This document shows positions 1 through 13,059 of a stretch of DNA of 64,000 nt, one piece after another. The DNA is from Drosophila persimilis. Taxonomy: Eukaryota > Arthropoda > Insecta > Diptera > Drosophilidae. The position numbers and the translations under genes were made by a program. The DNA lies in NCBI RefSeq assembly GCF_003286085.1, contig NW_020825338.1, positions 186,001-250,000 on the forward strand, written 5' to 3'. The notes beneath the pieces were generated by a model. The model was given only the letters and a program-made list of their open reading frames with translations. It was not told the origin of the DNA and did no database searches. Position 1 is the stretch's first letter. Each line of letters opens with the position of its first letter.

Positions 1-42
1 GTAAGTGCTTCTTTGATTCCTTTTCCCCCCGATCGTGCTTAC
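1..42 (-). other. vnd: 5' end of a vnd intron
   Basis: The sequence begins inside the intron that follows the first vnd coding exon. The minus-strand donor GTAAGC starts at position 42. In melanogaster the early neuroectodermal enhancer of vnd is in the first intron, but only 42 bases of this intron are visible here. Confidence 0.85.
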
Positions 43-653
43 CCGGGCAATGCGTTGCGCAGGGCCGCCGGATAGAAGGCAGCTGGGAGCAGGGCGTGAC
101 TCCAGGGCGGCAGCAGGATGGGCGACCAGGGTAAAAAGGGGGCAGCAGCTGCAGCAGCCACTGCCGCCGACGAGGGCACCATCAGGCTGCTCATGCCGTG
201 GAGGCCGGGGAAGCCACTGAAGGCGGCTGCTCCTGTGGGGATGCGCAGATGCTCGCTGGCGGCCAGTCCGGTGCCGCAGGGCGTCGTCGTCGTGGGCACA
301 GTGGTGCTGGCGGTGCTGAAGACCTTGGAGGAGCGCTCCCGGTCCTGTTCGCGTTCTCGCTCCCTCTCCCTCTCACGATCTTCTCGATCTCGTTCACGCT
401 CTCGTTCACGCTCCCTGGCCCGCTCTCCCTCGCGATCTAGCGAGGGGGTGGAGGTGCGCAACGGTCGCTTGGGCGTTGTGGGGGTCGTCGGCGAGGCAGG
501 ACTAACGGTGATGGCGCTTTGGGGCGAGGCAGGCAAGCTTCCGGCGCTCCCCAAGCCGCTGCTGTTGCCGCTGCTCAGCTCCCGCTCGCGATCCCTCTCC
601 CGGTCGCGGTTTCGCTTCGAGGGCGTCCGCTCCAGGGCTCCCGAGCTGGTCAT
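43..653 (-). CDS. vnd: vnd first coding exon (NK-2 homeobox protein, N-terminal part)
   Basis: Ventral nervous system defective is a nuclear NK-2 class homeodomain transcription factor that specifies ventral neuroblast columns. This exon gives 203 codons plus two bases and ends at a consensus donor (CCCGG|GTAAG, intron from 42 downward), so it is phase 2. The ATG at 651-653 gives a protein starting MTSSGALERTPSKR, matching the melanogaster start. The translation then holds the conserved blocks NSSGLGSAGSLPASPQS, STASTTVP, LRIPTGAAAFSGFPGLH, an Ala run followed by PFLPWSPILLPPW, and FYPAALRNALPG. The homeodomain and the NK-2 motifs lie in later exons beyond the left edge. A long Arg/Glu/Asp repeat is larger than I remember in melanogaster. 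The frame is open upstream to 920, but the extra residues do not resemble vnd, so the 653 start is preferred. Identification is by recalled protein similarity. Confidence 0.95.
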
Positions 654-1080
654 CTCTAGGGCGGCGGGCGGTCGGCCCTCTGGCGGATGCTGCTGGGATG
701 TGGGGGTAGGTGATCCGTTCGATTTGCGCCGCTGGTGGGCGGCGGGCGACGGAGACTGGCTCTTGCGTTTCTCCGCCACTTTGTGGCTGTTGCTCTCCCG
801 GGTACGGGGCAATGAGGGGACACGGAAAAAAAAGCTCACACACACGCGCACAGAGAGTTTCGGAACACACTCACAATCGCACTTGAGAGTTAAGGACCTT
901 CTAGCAAAAGCCGATGGCAATCATAATCAATGTTGGTCCGTCCGGCTCTCAAATATCTGTTATCGCGGATCAAGATCAGGATCAGGAGTAGAAGGATACG
1001 GACACGGATACGACTGGGCATTCACTGGGCATTCACGTTCGGGCTCTGCACTGTTAGCCGCACTCTAAACATTCCAAACT
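654..1080 (-). promoter_or_regulatory. vnd: Candidate vnd 5' UTR and initiator
   Basis: On the minus strand a TTCAGTTT sequence at about 1077-1082 fits the Drosophila initiator consensus, with the +1 A near 1080. This would give a leader of about 430 nt before the ATG at 653. No good TATA box lies 30 bases upstream of it; a TATATA sequence at about 1281-1287 is too far away. A near-match to a downstream promoter element is shifted by one base. The initiator was chosen by eye and is only a candidate. Confidence 0.3.
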
Positions 1081-3084
1081 GAAGTGTCATCAACAACTAA
1101 CGAGACATCAAGAACTCGACACGAGTCCAACCAGCCAACGGCAGAAAAGTACCAAAAAATCTCTCTCTTTCATTGCGTCCACGTCCACGCGCATTTGTGT
1201 GTGTTGTGTGTGTGTGCATCTGTGTGTAGGGTGTCTTTTGGTATACGGCCTGCAGAGCTGCATCCCTCCACCATTGGATGGTATATACTCGTACTAGCAG
1301 TGCGCACCAACACCAGTGCCCATGCCTGAAGAGAGACACTCTCTGTTGTTGGGCCCCGCTAAGTGGCTTCTCATGTCCTTTTCAACAAGGATACAGCGCT
1401 GAAGAAGCCACACCAACAACAACAGCCACATTGTGAGTGGCTCGTTCAACCACCGGCAACAACTGCTGGAACCCACCACCAGCCCGGCTCGAGTCCACGC
1501 CAGAGAGAGAGAGCGAGAGCGAGACAGATCCTTGTGACTGTCCGTGTGTCTCGCTTGCACCCCTTCAGCAAGGGCCACTGGCTGCTATTGCTGCCCTGCT
1601 CTACCCCAGCCGACGAGTGCCACTTGAGCAGCCTCTCTTGTGTGTGTGTCTCTGTGTGCTTGTGAGCCATTGTAGCGCTCGAGTAGTGGCAGCAGCGGAG
1701 AGGGAAACACTCTCTAGGTAGGGCTGGTACCGCGGCCCAGGCTTGGTTCCCAGCCAGTCAGACAAGTTCCTTTTGTAGCTCGGAAAACTCTTTCATTCAT
1801 TCACATTTTGAGCCGAAAAATTCTCTCCTCTCTCTTCCATCTCTTCCTGGCCCGGGCCCAGGCCCGGCCTGGCTCTGCCCTACACTTGATGTTGTCAACA
1901 ATTGCCGCGTCATTATATTGTATTTATCATTATCGTCGCTCTAGTGCCCGGCCAGGGGACAACGACGACGCACCTACGACATCCCCAGATCCGAGGATGT
2001 GTATGTGTGTGTAGAGGTGAGCGACAGGACATGATTTTATGGTCAAGACCTGACATGATATCATAGATATATGCATATATGTACATAATAGAAAAGATGG
2101 GGAAGAAAACTCGTAAAAAGATATGCCACAAAATTATAACAATATGAGTAATAATATATACGGCCAAGGGGAAAATCAACTTAAAGTTCTATGCGAACAC
2201 CATCAGAATGATTCGATACTGGAGATCCAAGCATCGATTTTCCCACTACAATTTTCTGAGTTATGTATTTGAAAGATAAAATATGCTCCATCCGAAAGAT
2301 TTTTCGCATGTTTATGGGAATTAATTTAGATGCAGAGCTCTGTACATATAGTCAGGCTAAATGGGGCTCTTCGAAGAACACCAAAACATATGATAACTAA
2401 AACTATTTCATATATATAAATGTGTGCAACTAATTGAAATAAAAAATGCCAAATAGGCCGTTTTATACGAGTCTATATACAGTTATGGAAAACTATAAGA
2501 AACGGCATATCTACTCGTATTTTTCAAAGAATTTCAATACGATTCAAAGAACCTAATGTGCCGAAATTACAATTTTTAATATAGAAACGAACAAAAAACT
2601 TCGAAAAGCAATTTTTTAACTTCAAAGGCTAGTTAGTCTAGTAAATTAGCATTTAATTTAAATAATTAGCTTGTCACAAATGGATCTTGGATGAAATTAC
2701 AACACATGTGATTTCATTTTGTCTCAGTGATAATCTCATAGTAAGTCAAACACTATTAGAATCAAACACGTATATGTTCTACCTTAATCTCTTGGGCGAT
2801 TGTCTGAAAATGTTCTGAATAGAAGTAGATAAGCATTGTATAAGTAAGCGAATTCCTTTACTGTTTCAGTGGTTATCCTTGCAGAGGGTAGAAGTTGCAG
2901 TGCATTGAACGAACCTTAAAAACATAAACCAGACGAATCGATACAGCCATATCTTTTTGAATGCTTTGTCTGGTTTCTCAGCTTGTCTTGATTTAGTTCG
3001 ACAGAAAACCTTTTTTATGCTCTTACATTGTATTCAAAGAGTTTAAAATATATTGGATGTGGGTATCAATTAGAAGGAAATATT

Positions 3085-3165
3085 TCCGATCCCATAAAGT
3101 ATTCCTGATTAGCATCCAAAGCCGAGTCGATGAAGGCATGCCTGTCTGTCAGATAAATACAAATA
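3085..3165 (+). mobile_element. Degenerate DINE-1/Helentron-like fragment
   Basis: The order of words CCCATAAAGTATTC, GATTAGCATC, then AAAGCCGAGTCGAT and TGTCTGTC matches a well-known stretch of Drosophila DINE-1-type elements (TATAAAGTATATATATTC, GATCAGGATC, AGCCGAGTCGAT, GTCCGTCTGTC). The copy is short, diverged and has no recognisable ends. The match is from memory of the family. Confidence 0.45.
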
Positions 3166-6100
3166 TGTCTACTATCTGAATGATTTTTTTTTGAGTTTTT
3201 GCAAGTTTTCCCATAACGATTAAATATCTAATAAATATTCTATGGTGTTTTCCATTTTGGATTAATACAAAATAATTAGCGCTGAAATGTTTAAACTATT
3301 TCATAGTGCTTGGCGTTATGGTACTGATAAAGTTATCACTTTCAGATAGTCGAATATTTCGCTGAAGTTTTTGGCATATTTCTACTGGAAAATCTCCACA
3401 GTCGAATAAAATAAGTTGAAAAAAAACAACGAGATGCATCTAAAAATCACGTCGTTATCAACATTGTATTGCCCGATTCTCTTTTTGATTCAAGTTTATC
3501 GGATAGTATCGAATGTTTGCAGACACTGAACATGGAAAGTTTGTACATATATGTATGGAAAAGTTCTACAACTGTTTCCGCTTGAAAAAACTCATATCAA
3601 AGTTCTTTTCGTGTTGGCAGAGGGCCCCAAAACGATTTGAATTTCGATTTCATAAGCTAACCCATGATTAGCTCAGATCCTTCACATGCCAATACATACT
3701 CGCGTATGTAAGTCCTCGCTCCGCTCTCTCCACTTAGGACACACCCAGAAGACTCAAATGGGGCTTAGAGCAGCCCGAAATAAAATATAGGAAGAAACAT
3801 AATCAACACGAACATTAAGCTAACTTGAACAATACCCAAAAGGAGCCAGGGGCTGGAGCTATGGAGCAATTGAAAAAAAGGGAAATGCTACATTGCCAGA
3901 CACATGGCGTGCCTGGATCCCATCTTCATACATATATGTATACTCGAAAGATTGCAAGAGTATATACCAGTAGTATCTCTATACATAGAAGTATCTCTAT
4001 ATGGAGGGCCTCTTTATATATGTATGTTGGACACCTCCCCCACTCCCTCCCGGCAGCCGGCAGGGAAGTGGCACTCCATTGTCGCTCATGACGTTCACAC
4101 CATCATCAATCCCCCTACATACAAGAGCATATAGGAATGGGGGGAATTTTACTTGTAATGCCGTCGGCGTCGCAGCCATTCTCGCCGTCGGCGTCACTGT
4201 CACCGTCACCGATGGTTCGGTTCTGCCAAGTGGGCGCGTCGTCAGCATAGGCCCTGGCCAATCAGATCGCAGAGGGAGCGAGATGGCTGGCTCTGCACAG
4301 TGCGCGCATGTTAGGGAAATTTTCATGGCACAGTGTTCTGTGTGCGAAGGATATTCTGGCAATGAAAAGGGATATTCTGTATCTTTTGTTGTATCTGCCA
4401 GGGCCAGGGCCTGCGCACGGCCATTTTCAATTGGGTTTTTCTTCTCTTCTTGCACATAGGAAAAGAAAACGGGTGGGGTGGGGAGGGGCGGGTGTAGATG
4501 GGCCATTGTTATGGGCTTAATGATGATGTTGCATTTAACAAAGTAAAAACCTTTCAAGCAGCGCTGCTGCTGCCTCGTTCGACTGTTGTTATAGTTTAGC
4601 TTCCGCAGGATGTTTAAGTAGCACCAACAACAACAAAAGCAACAGAAACAGCAGTAGTGCAAAATGTATCTGGTATCTGGTATTTGTATCTGTACGAGTA
4701 TCTTTGTCTGCTCTGGCATTCAAATTACATACAAATTCAATTCGATTCTCGCACAAAAACTCGTTTATTTTTATTGTTCTTTTTCCGTATTTTTTGTTGT
4801 ATTTATTTATTTTTGTTTTTTTCCTTGTTTCCCCTTTTTGCACTTCAAACTACTTTAACCGATTGTTGTTGCTGTTTGTGTTTATTTCTATTCAGGATCT
4901 AAGTATGGAATACTTCAATGGTAACACTCATTGTCGTCCCCGTACTCCCCATTTGTTTTTTGTGGAATTTCGGGCATCCTTTTCGCTACTTTTTTAAATT
5001 ATTTTTCAATTTATTTACATAGCAGCGATGGAGAGGAGGGATAACAATCATGTATCATGTATCGTGTATAGAGGCTATACAAATGGGGAAGTCCGGAAAT
5101 GTGTAACTAAAAATGTGTTACCCATTAGTTCGCGCTATAGTTGTTATTTTCCAAAATAGTTTCCATAGCTTTTAATTAACTATTAATTAATTTCAGCAGC
5201 AAGTCTGAAATCTCAAATGCAGTGTCAAAAATTATTCGAAAGAAGGAACAAAAGATTGAAAAAGTTGAAAAGATAGCAGAACCTTAAGAACTGAAGAATT
5301 ACCATATATACATAGGTGCAATCATAACGTGAGCTATGAAGTTAAGTTAAAGGAGTGTGAAAAACCAAAGATTATTCTTGAGACATATGTACATTCAATA
5401 CATTCGAGACAACATTCGAGGTTGAAGATCACGGACACTACAAAGACAGCGAAGGTAAACCATATACAAATGTGCATATGTTTGTATTATATATAACAAA
5501 AATTACATAGAGTGTTGATCCAGATACTAAAAATGCCTACGTATAGATAAATGTACACTTTTAATCCGGACGTAAAGCTGTCCGTAAAGGCCCCTCCCGT
5601 CGCTGGGCTATTCAAAACTCAAGAGAAAACTCAAAAATGTCGCCCGGCAGCTGGCAGCAATTCGATTTGAAGTGTGACAATGCCAAGGCCTGGCCCAGAA
5701 GTACCACCAATCGTATCCGTATACGTATCCGTATCCGACAGATACACACAATTAATAGCGGCAGTTGATTTCCATTTAGTTGCGGCTCTTTCCACACAAA
5801 ATGCAATAAAATATGTTCTGTGTCAGACGACGATTGCCCATATCCCTGTTGCTATTGCCGTCATGTTTCTGTTGTTGTTCTGCTGCAGGCTGAAACCGCG
5901 CGACAATTTTCGTCGAGCCCAGGCCCATGCCTGGGACCAGGGGCTGGGGGACTAACAACCCCAATTAAACGCTTCGTTTGCCATTCACAGATACTGCGCA
6001 TACAGGGAGAAGTTTTGGCAAAAGGTGTTTGCTTAGCTGAGATACAATTAAGCGCATCCATAGCTGCCTCAATTCGAGAAGCGATCAAAGCAGCGTGCCA

Positions 6101-9100
6101 CACATACAGATGCACACAGATACAGATGCACACTCGAACCATTCATTCGTTTTTTCGCTCACTCGCTCGCTCACTCACGCACTCACGCATTCATTCAATG
6201 CTCGTTTGAAAATGTCAGCCCCTCCTGCCACACCACCGTTCATCCCATTGTCATCCATTTTAATTTACCTTCCGGTTTCTGCCTTTATTCCCATTTTGAC
6301 CCTCTCTGGTCCCTACGTTCTCCCTTTCTTCTCCCTGCTCTATGTTTTATATGTTGTTGGCCCGCTCGTGTTCTCAATTGACGGCCATGACAATTTTGGG
6401 CTGGCCGATTCGTTGCGCGGAAGTGATTTACCCAAAAAAAAGATACTGACTTTTGAATGCAACCAGAAGAAGCTGCAAAGCAGGCGATGCCCAAGCTGAA
6501 GTTGAGAGATGGATGGAAGCGGAAATGCCTCATTCACCTTTACAGCTCTTACCTCCTACCCACACTCCTGAGCTCCGCTGCCGCTGCCCCTTCGAGCTGC
6601 CATTTCTCTGCTCCTGATTGATTCTTGGGGTGTTGTCCTTTGGTCAGTTGTCCTGGCGTGATCTGTGTCGCTGTCTGTTTGATATTGATTCCGGGTAATT
6701 TGTTTGCCTTATTGCAAAATCTATTATGCAGAGGAACAGTCAGAGAAGGAGAGGAGGGGAAAGCAGGGGACGGCAACACGAAGAAGGCGTTACCATGGCC
6801 CAGACAAAAGGGATCCTCAAGATGGGAAGGTATCTGAGCAAACAGCAAACACAGCTGGGATCTGTTTATTTCGTTTTGGGATAGGTCCTGACTTGGGTTG
6901 TTTTTGGCCATCTCTTTTGGGGTGGCAGAAGATCCCTAATGATCGAATGAGGGCGATTTGCATTCAGAAGTCAATCCATCAGTTTCTTAAGTCAGCTTAG
7001 AATAAATCAACGTTGTCAACTTAACGATGGGACAGTAATAAGGATCTTTAAGATGACACTCGCACCAGTTAACTGGTTGACTGGTTTACTGCCGTTGAGG
7101 GAAATGTAGCGATACGAATGTAAATTAAAGGGTTCTCTCTGATAAGAAGGTGGGATCGAAGGATCCTAGAGGATTTCATCAAGTTCAATTGAGCAATTCT
7201 TTTGCTCTTTTGTCTTTGAAATAGCCACAAGATTATTCAAATCAAGTTATGAGAAATTAGCGTTTCGAATAAGGAATCATATCCGGAAAGAAGTTCCAAC
7301 ATCTTGTCCCTCTTGCAGTGATCGATCCATCAGTTCCGTTTACCAGCTTAGAGCGGATCATTATCATTTAGCAGATGACAAATCAGAGACAAAGTCTATG
7401 TACATTTCGGATGCAAAATGTTGAGGAGCATTCGAGACAAATTGCTTCCTACTTGCGGACCTGGATTCATCCCCTTGCCTGTACCGCTTTCTGCCTCTCT
7501 TCAGTAGAGGTTGGATCATTCAATAGCTCATTGACTAATAAAAAGGATAAAAGGCATGTATCTTCCACTGTGTTCGTACGAGTGTCTATAGCGGCAGAGG
7601 TACATATTTCCTGTGCAGCTGTAAGGATCGCTGAGGAGCTGCGAGTGTGCCCGGTAACTTGACAAATGGGTTTTTCATCTTTGATGCGTTGCTTCGTCCG
7701 ATTCCTTTCCGTTTTTTGAGTTCCGTGTCCCACTGTGTCGTTTGCTCGGCCAGTTCCCGGGTCAGTTGGTCAGTCATTCCACAGCGATGCGGTGCGGTGC
7801 GATGCGATGCGGCCAACTTCCTCTGCACACTTCCTACTTCCTTCACAGCTGGGGGCAGCCAGGAGATACATTTGCAATTTATTCCAAATGCCAAGGCAAT
7901 TCCAGTTTCAATTGCAATATTTTCATGAATGGCTCAGCGTGCGGAGCGGCACAATGCTCATTTCGACTCCATCCTCCTTCCTCCGTCTCTTTGTCTGGCT
8001 GTGCTTTGTTTTCTAATTTCATTTTTTGAAACATCACCTTGCCCATTTGCTGTGGTCATGGTCCCCGGCCCAAATGATCCGATACGAGTATGATCGGAAT
8101 CTTTGCAAAATCCACTCAAACAGCCAGCTAATGAAAAAACTCTATCTAAAATGGTCAATTCAGATTACAATGTAACTTGCCCAAGTATGGATGTGGATAT
8201 ATCGGCATTTAGTTTTATTATACTATCGCAATGTTATTTAAAGTATCTTACTCTTGTTTACGTGAGTCTTATTCTGTAATGAAAATTTAAGGTATTGTAT
8301 CCATATATGTATCAGTACCAATGCGTATATATAGCCTTCGATATTTATCCAAAAATATTTATTTATTAACGTAAGGAAAAATCTTTTTCTACATATTTAT
8401 TGACACTTTTCCTACTTTAAGTTTAAATTCTCGTGAATGTGCCTCTATCTTTTCTTTTTTTTGAATTGGGAATTATCTTAAATTGTACAAAATCGTTAAA
8501 TTTCATCTTTAAGTAAATGTATCTACATATATTCTGCGTATAGCAGAATTATTATTAATTAGCAATTATTATAATCTGGCTTATATTATAAATTTGCATG
8601 TGCCTAGATATTTATTTCCTTTGAGCACATACAATCATGAGTATCTTCAAGTATTTCATAGGTATCTAAGTATCTTTCCTTGGCGTTTCCCAGACCGACT
8701 CGAAGCTCATGTCACATTAGAAATGTGCCAAAAACAACTTGAGACACGATCCGCCCCATTTGCCTCTCGTCTCTCGTCCGTGACACTTCAGGCAATCACA
8801 TGCTTCATTATAGGCCCATCAAAGCTGAACCCCGCGACTGTCTTGGATGCAAATTTCATTGTGTTATATTCGCATTCGCATCCGCATCCGCGTGCACGGA
8901 AACAGTCAGCCTGAGACGGCAGGGCATGCAATGCCACTGGCAAAACTCTGGCTGACAAACTGGCATTAAATGTCACAAAGTCACGCGTCGCCCAAACGAG
9001 CTGCAACTGCAACAAAATTGTGAAATGTATCAATTTCTGATTTTTATTTCGTTCCGTTCCTGTTTTTGCCGCACCAACTTCGGGTCTGACAATTTGGCTG

Positions 9101-10751
9101 ACATGCAGAGAACAGACATAGGACGGGGCCCTGAACCACCTCATGGGGCCTGGGGCAAGTGGCCGTCGCTTTGACAGCACCGTTTAAGCCAGCCAAAACC
9201 AGATAACAGTAGAAAAAAGGTGAAAAAGTTTCCTTCTATTTGGCGGGTGACAGTTTTCTGAGAAAAGACATGGAAGCCAGACAGCCAGCCAGTCATCCAG
9301 GGTTGGCGGGTAGCCCAAATTTAAGCCTTGGGAAATGCCATCATAGAAGTCTTCTGAAGCTCAATAGATATTTCTCTCAAGGCTCAGGGAGGACGTTAAA
9401 CTTAAGTTTGAAGACTCTGCCTATTTACTTGAATAGATGACAACCCTGGTGGGCCGAAGCCAGGACTTGGCATTAATATTTGAGAAAGAATAAATCGAAA
9501 AAAAAGAAAAACATAAATACAAATTATCACAGCGTAAGGGTCGCAAATTGAACTCATTTTGAGCAACCGACTTGGGCATATCAAACAAGAAAAAATACCC
9601 TAAAAAATAAGGAATATGTTGAGGCACCTCTGGGATGCTTGTGAGAACGGAGACAGAGTGCCAGCTGGAGTGGAGCTTTCAGACAGAAACATCTTCGATA
9701 TCATCATCCACTCGTTTGATATATCCAAGTCCATCTGTCCGCCTACCTATGCAAACTAGTACTTTGGAGTGGAAGATATCTGGATTCCAGTTTTGCCCAA
9801 AATACCCCTTTTGCTGCACGCTAGACCCACCGAGATCGGCTTTCACTATATGATATATGAACGGGTAATCCGCAAAGGGTATCACAAGGGTCGACCCGAT
9901 GTCAGCCTTCCTTTGGTTTTTTTTTTCTTTGGGTTTGGGCCTTGTTTACTTCCTGGCTCATCCAACGTCGCCTTCTTCGTTGTCGCGGGGACATGTGCAC
10001 ACATTCCCAGGCATTTGAAGCTTTCGACTTTTTCTTTTTGATGGTTTCTCCGGGTTTTCGTATATGTTTTCTGTATTTTTTTTGTCGCTTTTTTTTAATT
10101 TTGTTCTTGTTCTTTGGAGTACGTTCAACTTGAGTGACTGCGTTTTTGGGGAGCTGCGTTCGCGGCGATGGCATCAAATGAAATTATTTTTTCGAACTTC
10201 ATATTTCAGGGCAGGCTCAAACAAGTGTAGCGTGTCCGTGTCCGTGTCCATATACTTTGGTGTCCTTTGGTGCCCTTCAAGTTCCAGCCCTCCCCTGCAT
10301 TCCAAATACAAGTGGGCCAGGCAGAAGTTTCGTTAAAAGTCTCGATGTAACCACACAAAAAACATCAGTCGCCGGCGATCCCGATCACACAACCAAAAAA
10401 ATGGTTTACGGACACCTGTGAGCACTGGAGGAAAACCCAACCTGCTACCTTACCATATGGGGAAGGAGGCACGAAGGAGGATTGGAAATTCCAGTACAGA
10501 TACTGGGACTGGGTCTAGGACTGAGACACAGAGACACAGAGACTGAGACTGAGCAGATCCATCAATGAATAAGGTTGCAGAAAGTGGAGTGAGAGAGAGG
10601 GAACAGAACATGACATAAAGTACAAATAAATGGAATTGGTTTTATTTGGCACAAACAGCATTATCCCAGATTATCCGAGGGTTCGATGCAACGATTATGG
10701 ACAAACCCAATTAAACGAAAATTTTGCCTGTCAAATGTGTACTGTGTCTCC

Positions 10752-10753
<2 letters not shown>

Positions 10754-10785
<32 letters not shown>
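10754..10785. repeat. (CT)n microsatellite
   Basis: An almost pure CT dinucleotide run of about 32 bases, followed by further CT-rich sequence to about 10830. It could bind GAGA factor on the opposite strand, but nothing else supports a function. Confidence 0.9.
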
Positions 10786-10793
<8 letters not shown>

Positions 10794-11034
10794 TTCTCAC
10801 TCTCTCCCTCTCGGCTTCACTCTCTCACTCAGTTCTGTTTGTGTGATTTTCCAAACGATTTCACTAAACATGTGTTTTGGTTTTTCAAAAACCCCGCCGC
10901 AGTTCGCAAGGGCAGGATGAAAGGTGACAAAGTGGAAATAATGCGCATTGTTGGTTCTCGGCTATGTTCTGTTCTGTTCTCATATATATGGTTCTGTTCA
11001 GCTCCCTACCCTACCCTACCATATCCTATCCTGT

Positions 11035-11064
11035 CCTGGTCTGGTCTGGTCTGGTCTGGTCTCG
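11035..11064 (+). repeat. (CTGGT)n short tandem repeat
   Basis: Five to six consecutive copies of a five-base CTGGT unit, preceded by a degenerate CTACC/CTATC pentamer run from about 11003. It is a simple pentanucleotide microsatellite. Confidence 0.85.
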
Positions 11065-12482
11065 TCTGACACCTTTTTGCCTCGGCTTATCTTCCAGCCA
11101 GCCATCCAGTCAGTCAGTGAGCCGGGGATCCTGGCTAACTGTAGTCCATTCACAATGCCGTAACATTGGCTTAGGGCCAACACACGACGAGCCGAGCCGT
11201 AGCGAGCGTTGTGCGAAAATCAGGGATTTAAGCATACGATCTATGCGATCACAGGAAAGAAGGAGACAGACAGACATCGAGTAGGGGAGGGAGGGAGGTA
11301 GAGACTCAGTTCATTTCGATCCGGTTCGGTAGCCAATACAATTTCATTATGTTATGCCATTAAATTTTAATACATTTTGCTTTGATCCTGCTTCCCAATT
11401 TCCCAATTCTGCTTGTCCGCCTCTTTTCTGTCCGTGTCCGTGTCTGTGGGTGTTGTTTTCTTTGGTCGGCTTGTGTTTTCTTAGCTGATTTTAAATTAAA
11501 TTGTTTTTAATTGCCTCATCGATTTCCAGGAAATATTTTGACACTTCCCCCTGCCTCGGTAGACATGTTGCCGGTGTGTGTGGGTCCTTGAGCACCTGCG
11601 ATCTGTTGGAAGGATTTCCTTACGGCTTAGTCAAGCAAATGCCCACAACTGACCAGCAACCAAGTATATATCTAAGTTGAAGTAATTTGCTGATGATCAG
11701 ACTTTTTAGTTCATAATTGATTCCATTACACCAATCAGGGAATAAATACATAATGACCGATAATTTATTGATATTCAGATATCTTAATGTTGTATTCTGC
11801 GTGCCATCATTAAATCAATTTATGTTTTTTACAAGTCATTCCTTATTTTTATCAACTCATTTAGTTCATTGATGCCTGAAAACCGTGAATGAAAAAATTC
11901 ATAAACTTTGCTCCCTTGATCAAGTACTTGATACGGCCCAAGAAAGCCGCAAACGATCCATTTGACTGATAAAAATTTAATGAATGAATGTTCCCCACGT
12001 AATATACTGTTCTACTGATCTCCGGATTATTGGTAAGAATATATACATATTTTACATGCATATAGATATTTTTGAGCTAATTTGGATATCAATTTTTGAT
12101 CAATAAATTAGAAAATATGAATCTCCACTTTTGATCCGTTCTTTGCCTGGATTTATAGTGGATTGGAAGATGATAATTAATACATTAATCCAATAATCAG
12201 CAATTAGCCATCTGATTCTTTAACTGATTGTTGGCATATAATATATAGATATAGAAGGAAATATTAGCGAAATAAGAGATGATCAAGGCTATATTTTTAC
12301 GAGTATATCCCGCAATGTGCCGGAGGCATTTGGCGGATTTTTCGTCCTATAGGTAGTGCGGTAATCAGCCCTCGAGTGGGTCGAATTGGGCTGATTGGAC
12401 GCCGACGACCCAGCCAAGTTGAGAATGACGGACCGTTTCGACTTGCGGGCAACTCGGGTCGGGTACTGGGTGTTTTACTTAC

Positions 12483-12604
12483 TCGTAGACATGCTTGTTA
12501 TACTCGTAATCCGGCTGCATGCAATAATCCTGTTGGTACACATTGTTCGTGTAGCTGTAGCTGTAATCCTCGAAGTAACCGCAATTCGGATTATAATTGC
12601 TCAT
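12483..12604 (-). CDS. Candidate alternative 5' coding exon (possibly vnd)
   Basis: The ATG at 12602-12604 opens 40 codons plus two bases ending TACGA|GTAAGT, a consensus donor with the intron starting at 12482. The peptide begins MSNYNPNCGYFEDYSYSY and is rich in Tyr, Asn and Asp, unlike the low-complexity random frames around it. An A is present at -3 of the ATG, and an in-frame TAA lies upstream at 12707-12709. The exon ends in phase 2, exactly the phase of the first vnd exon, and is on the same strand about 11.9 kb upstream. It could therefore splice to the second vnd exon and replace the usual N-terminus. It could instead belong to an unrecognised gene or be a chance frame. I do not recognise the peptide itself with certainty. 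Confidence 0.5.
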
Positions 12605-12930
12605 AATTAGGGCTCTCGCGTGCTGCCTGCCGCCAGGATAAGGAATCGGGACAGAACCAGAACTCAACCGAACGGAAACAGAAACAAAAAGATTGCGATG
12701 AAATAATTACAAATTGGGGATTGTCAGAGGTGGGTGGCCGGAGCGCGCGATTTTAGTGGCACATTTATTGAATTAATTTTTAAGCTCGCGACAGACGGTT
12801 AATTATTTGCACTCCGCGATGACAGCTGATGTGGCTGGGCTTGGGGTTGGGGAATGCTGATGTGCTGTGATATAGAGTGGAGTGGCTATAGTTGTCGATC
12901 GGTTTTTAATGCACGATCACTTTATAATTT
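12605..12930 (-). promoter_or_regulatory. Possible leader and TATA-like site for the 12.5-kb exon
   Basis: On the minus strand a TATAAAG sequence occurs at 12921-12927, about 320 bases before the ATG at 12604. No strong initiator is visible 30 bases downstream. The stretch between is moderately GC-rich and has no splice acceptor that clearly separates it from the coding exon. It is a candidate only. Confidence 0.2.
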
Positions 12931-13059
12931 GTGTGTACTCGTCGAACCATTAAGCTGTGGCGCGAACTTTGATTTATTATTATTATTCAATTGCACTTGA
13001 TCGAGAGCTACATTTTTCTCTCTCTATCGGTTCCGAAAGAGCCTGGATTTACGGTCGAC

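Larger units (their letters stand above)
1081..12482. other. Non-coding DNA upstream of vnd; no convincing gene
   Basis: About 11 kb with no recognisable protein. It holds short (GA)n tracts next to the vnd start (about 1502-1530), AT-rich stretches at about 2040-3820, 5000-5560, 8150-8650 and 11650-12300, T-rich tracts on the plus strand at 4740-4850 and 9915-10120, and a (CT)n microsatellite at 10754-10785. Open frames here are short or composed of low-complexity residues. By position, it is either 5' regulatory DNA of vnd or, if the exon at 12483-12604 belongs to vnd, an intron of a longer vnd transcript. Confidence 0.6.

Noticed and set aside
39-920. Extended 293-codon minus-strand frame starting at 920 for vnd
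   Set aside because: The 89 residues before the 653 start do not resemble vnd, and the ATG at 653 matches the melanogaster start.
118-1068. 316-codon plus-strand frame rich in Ser-Arg
   Set aside because: It is antisense to vnd exon 1. The RS pattern is the reverse reading of the Arg/Glu repeat codons, and vnd similarity on the other strand is clear.
3997-4719. 240-codon minus-strand frame
   Set aside because: There is no recognisable domain, and it contains a Cys-rich stretch from a GTT/CAA repeat. It looks like a chance frame.
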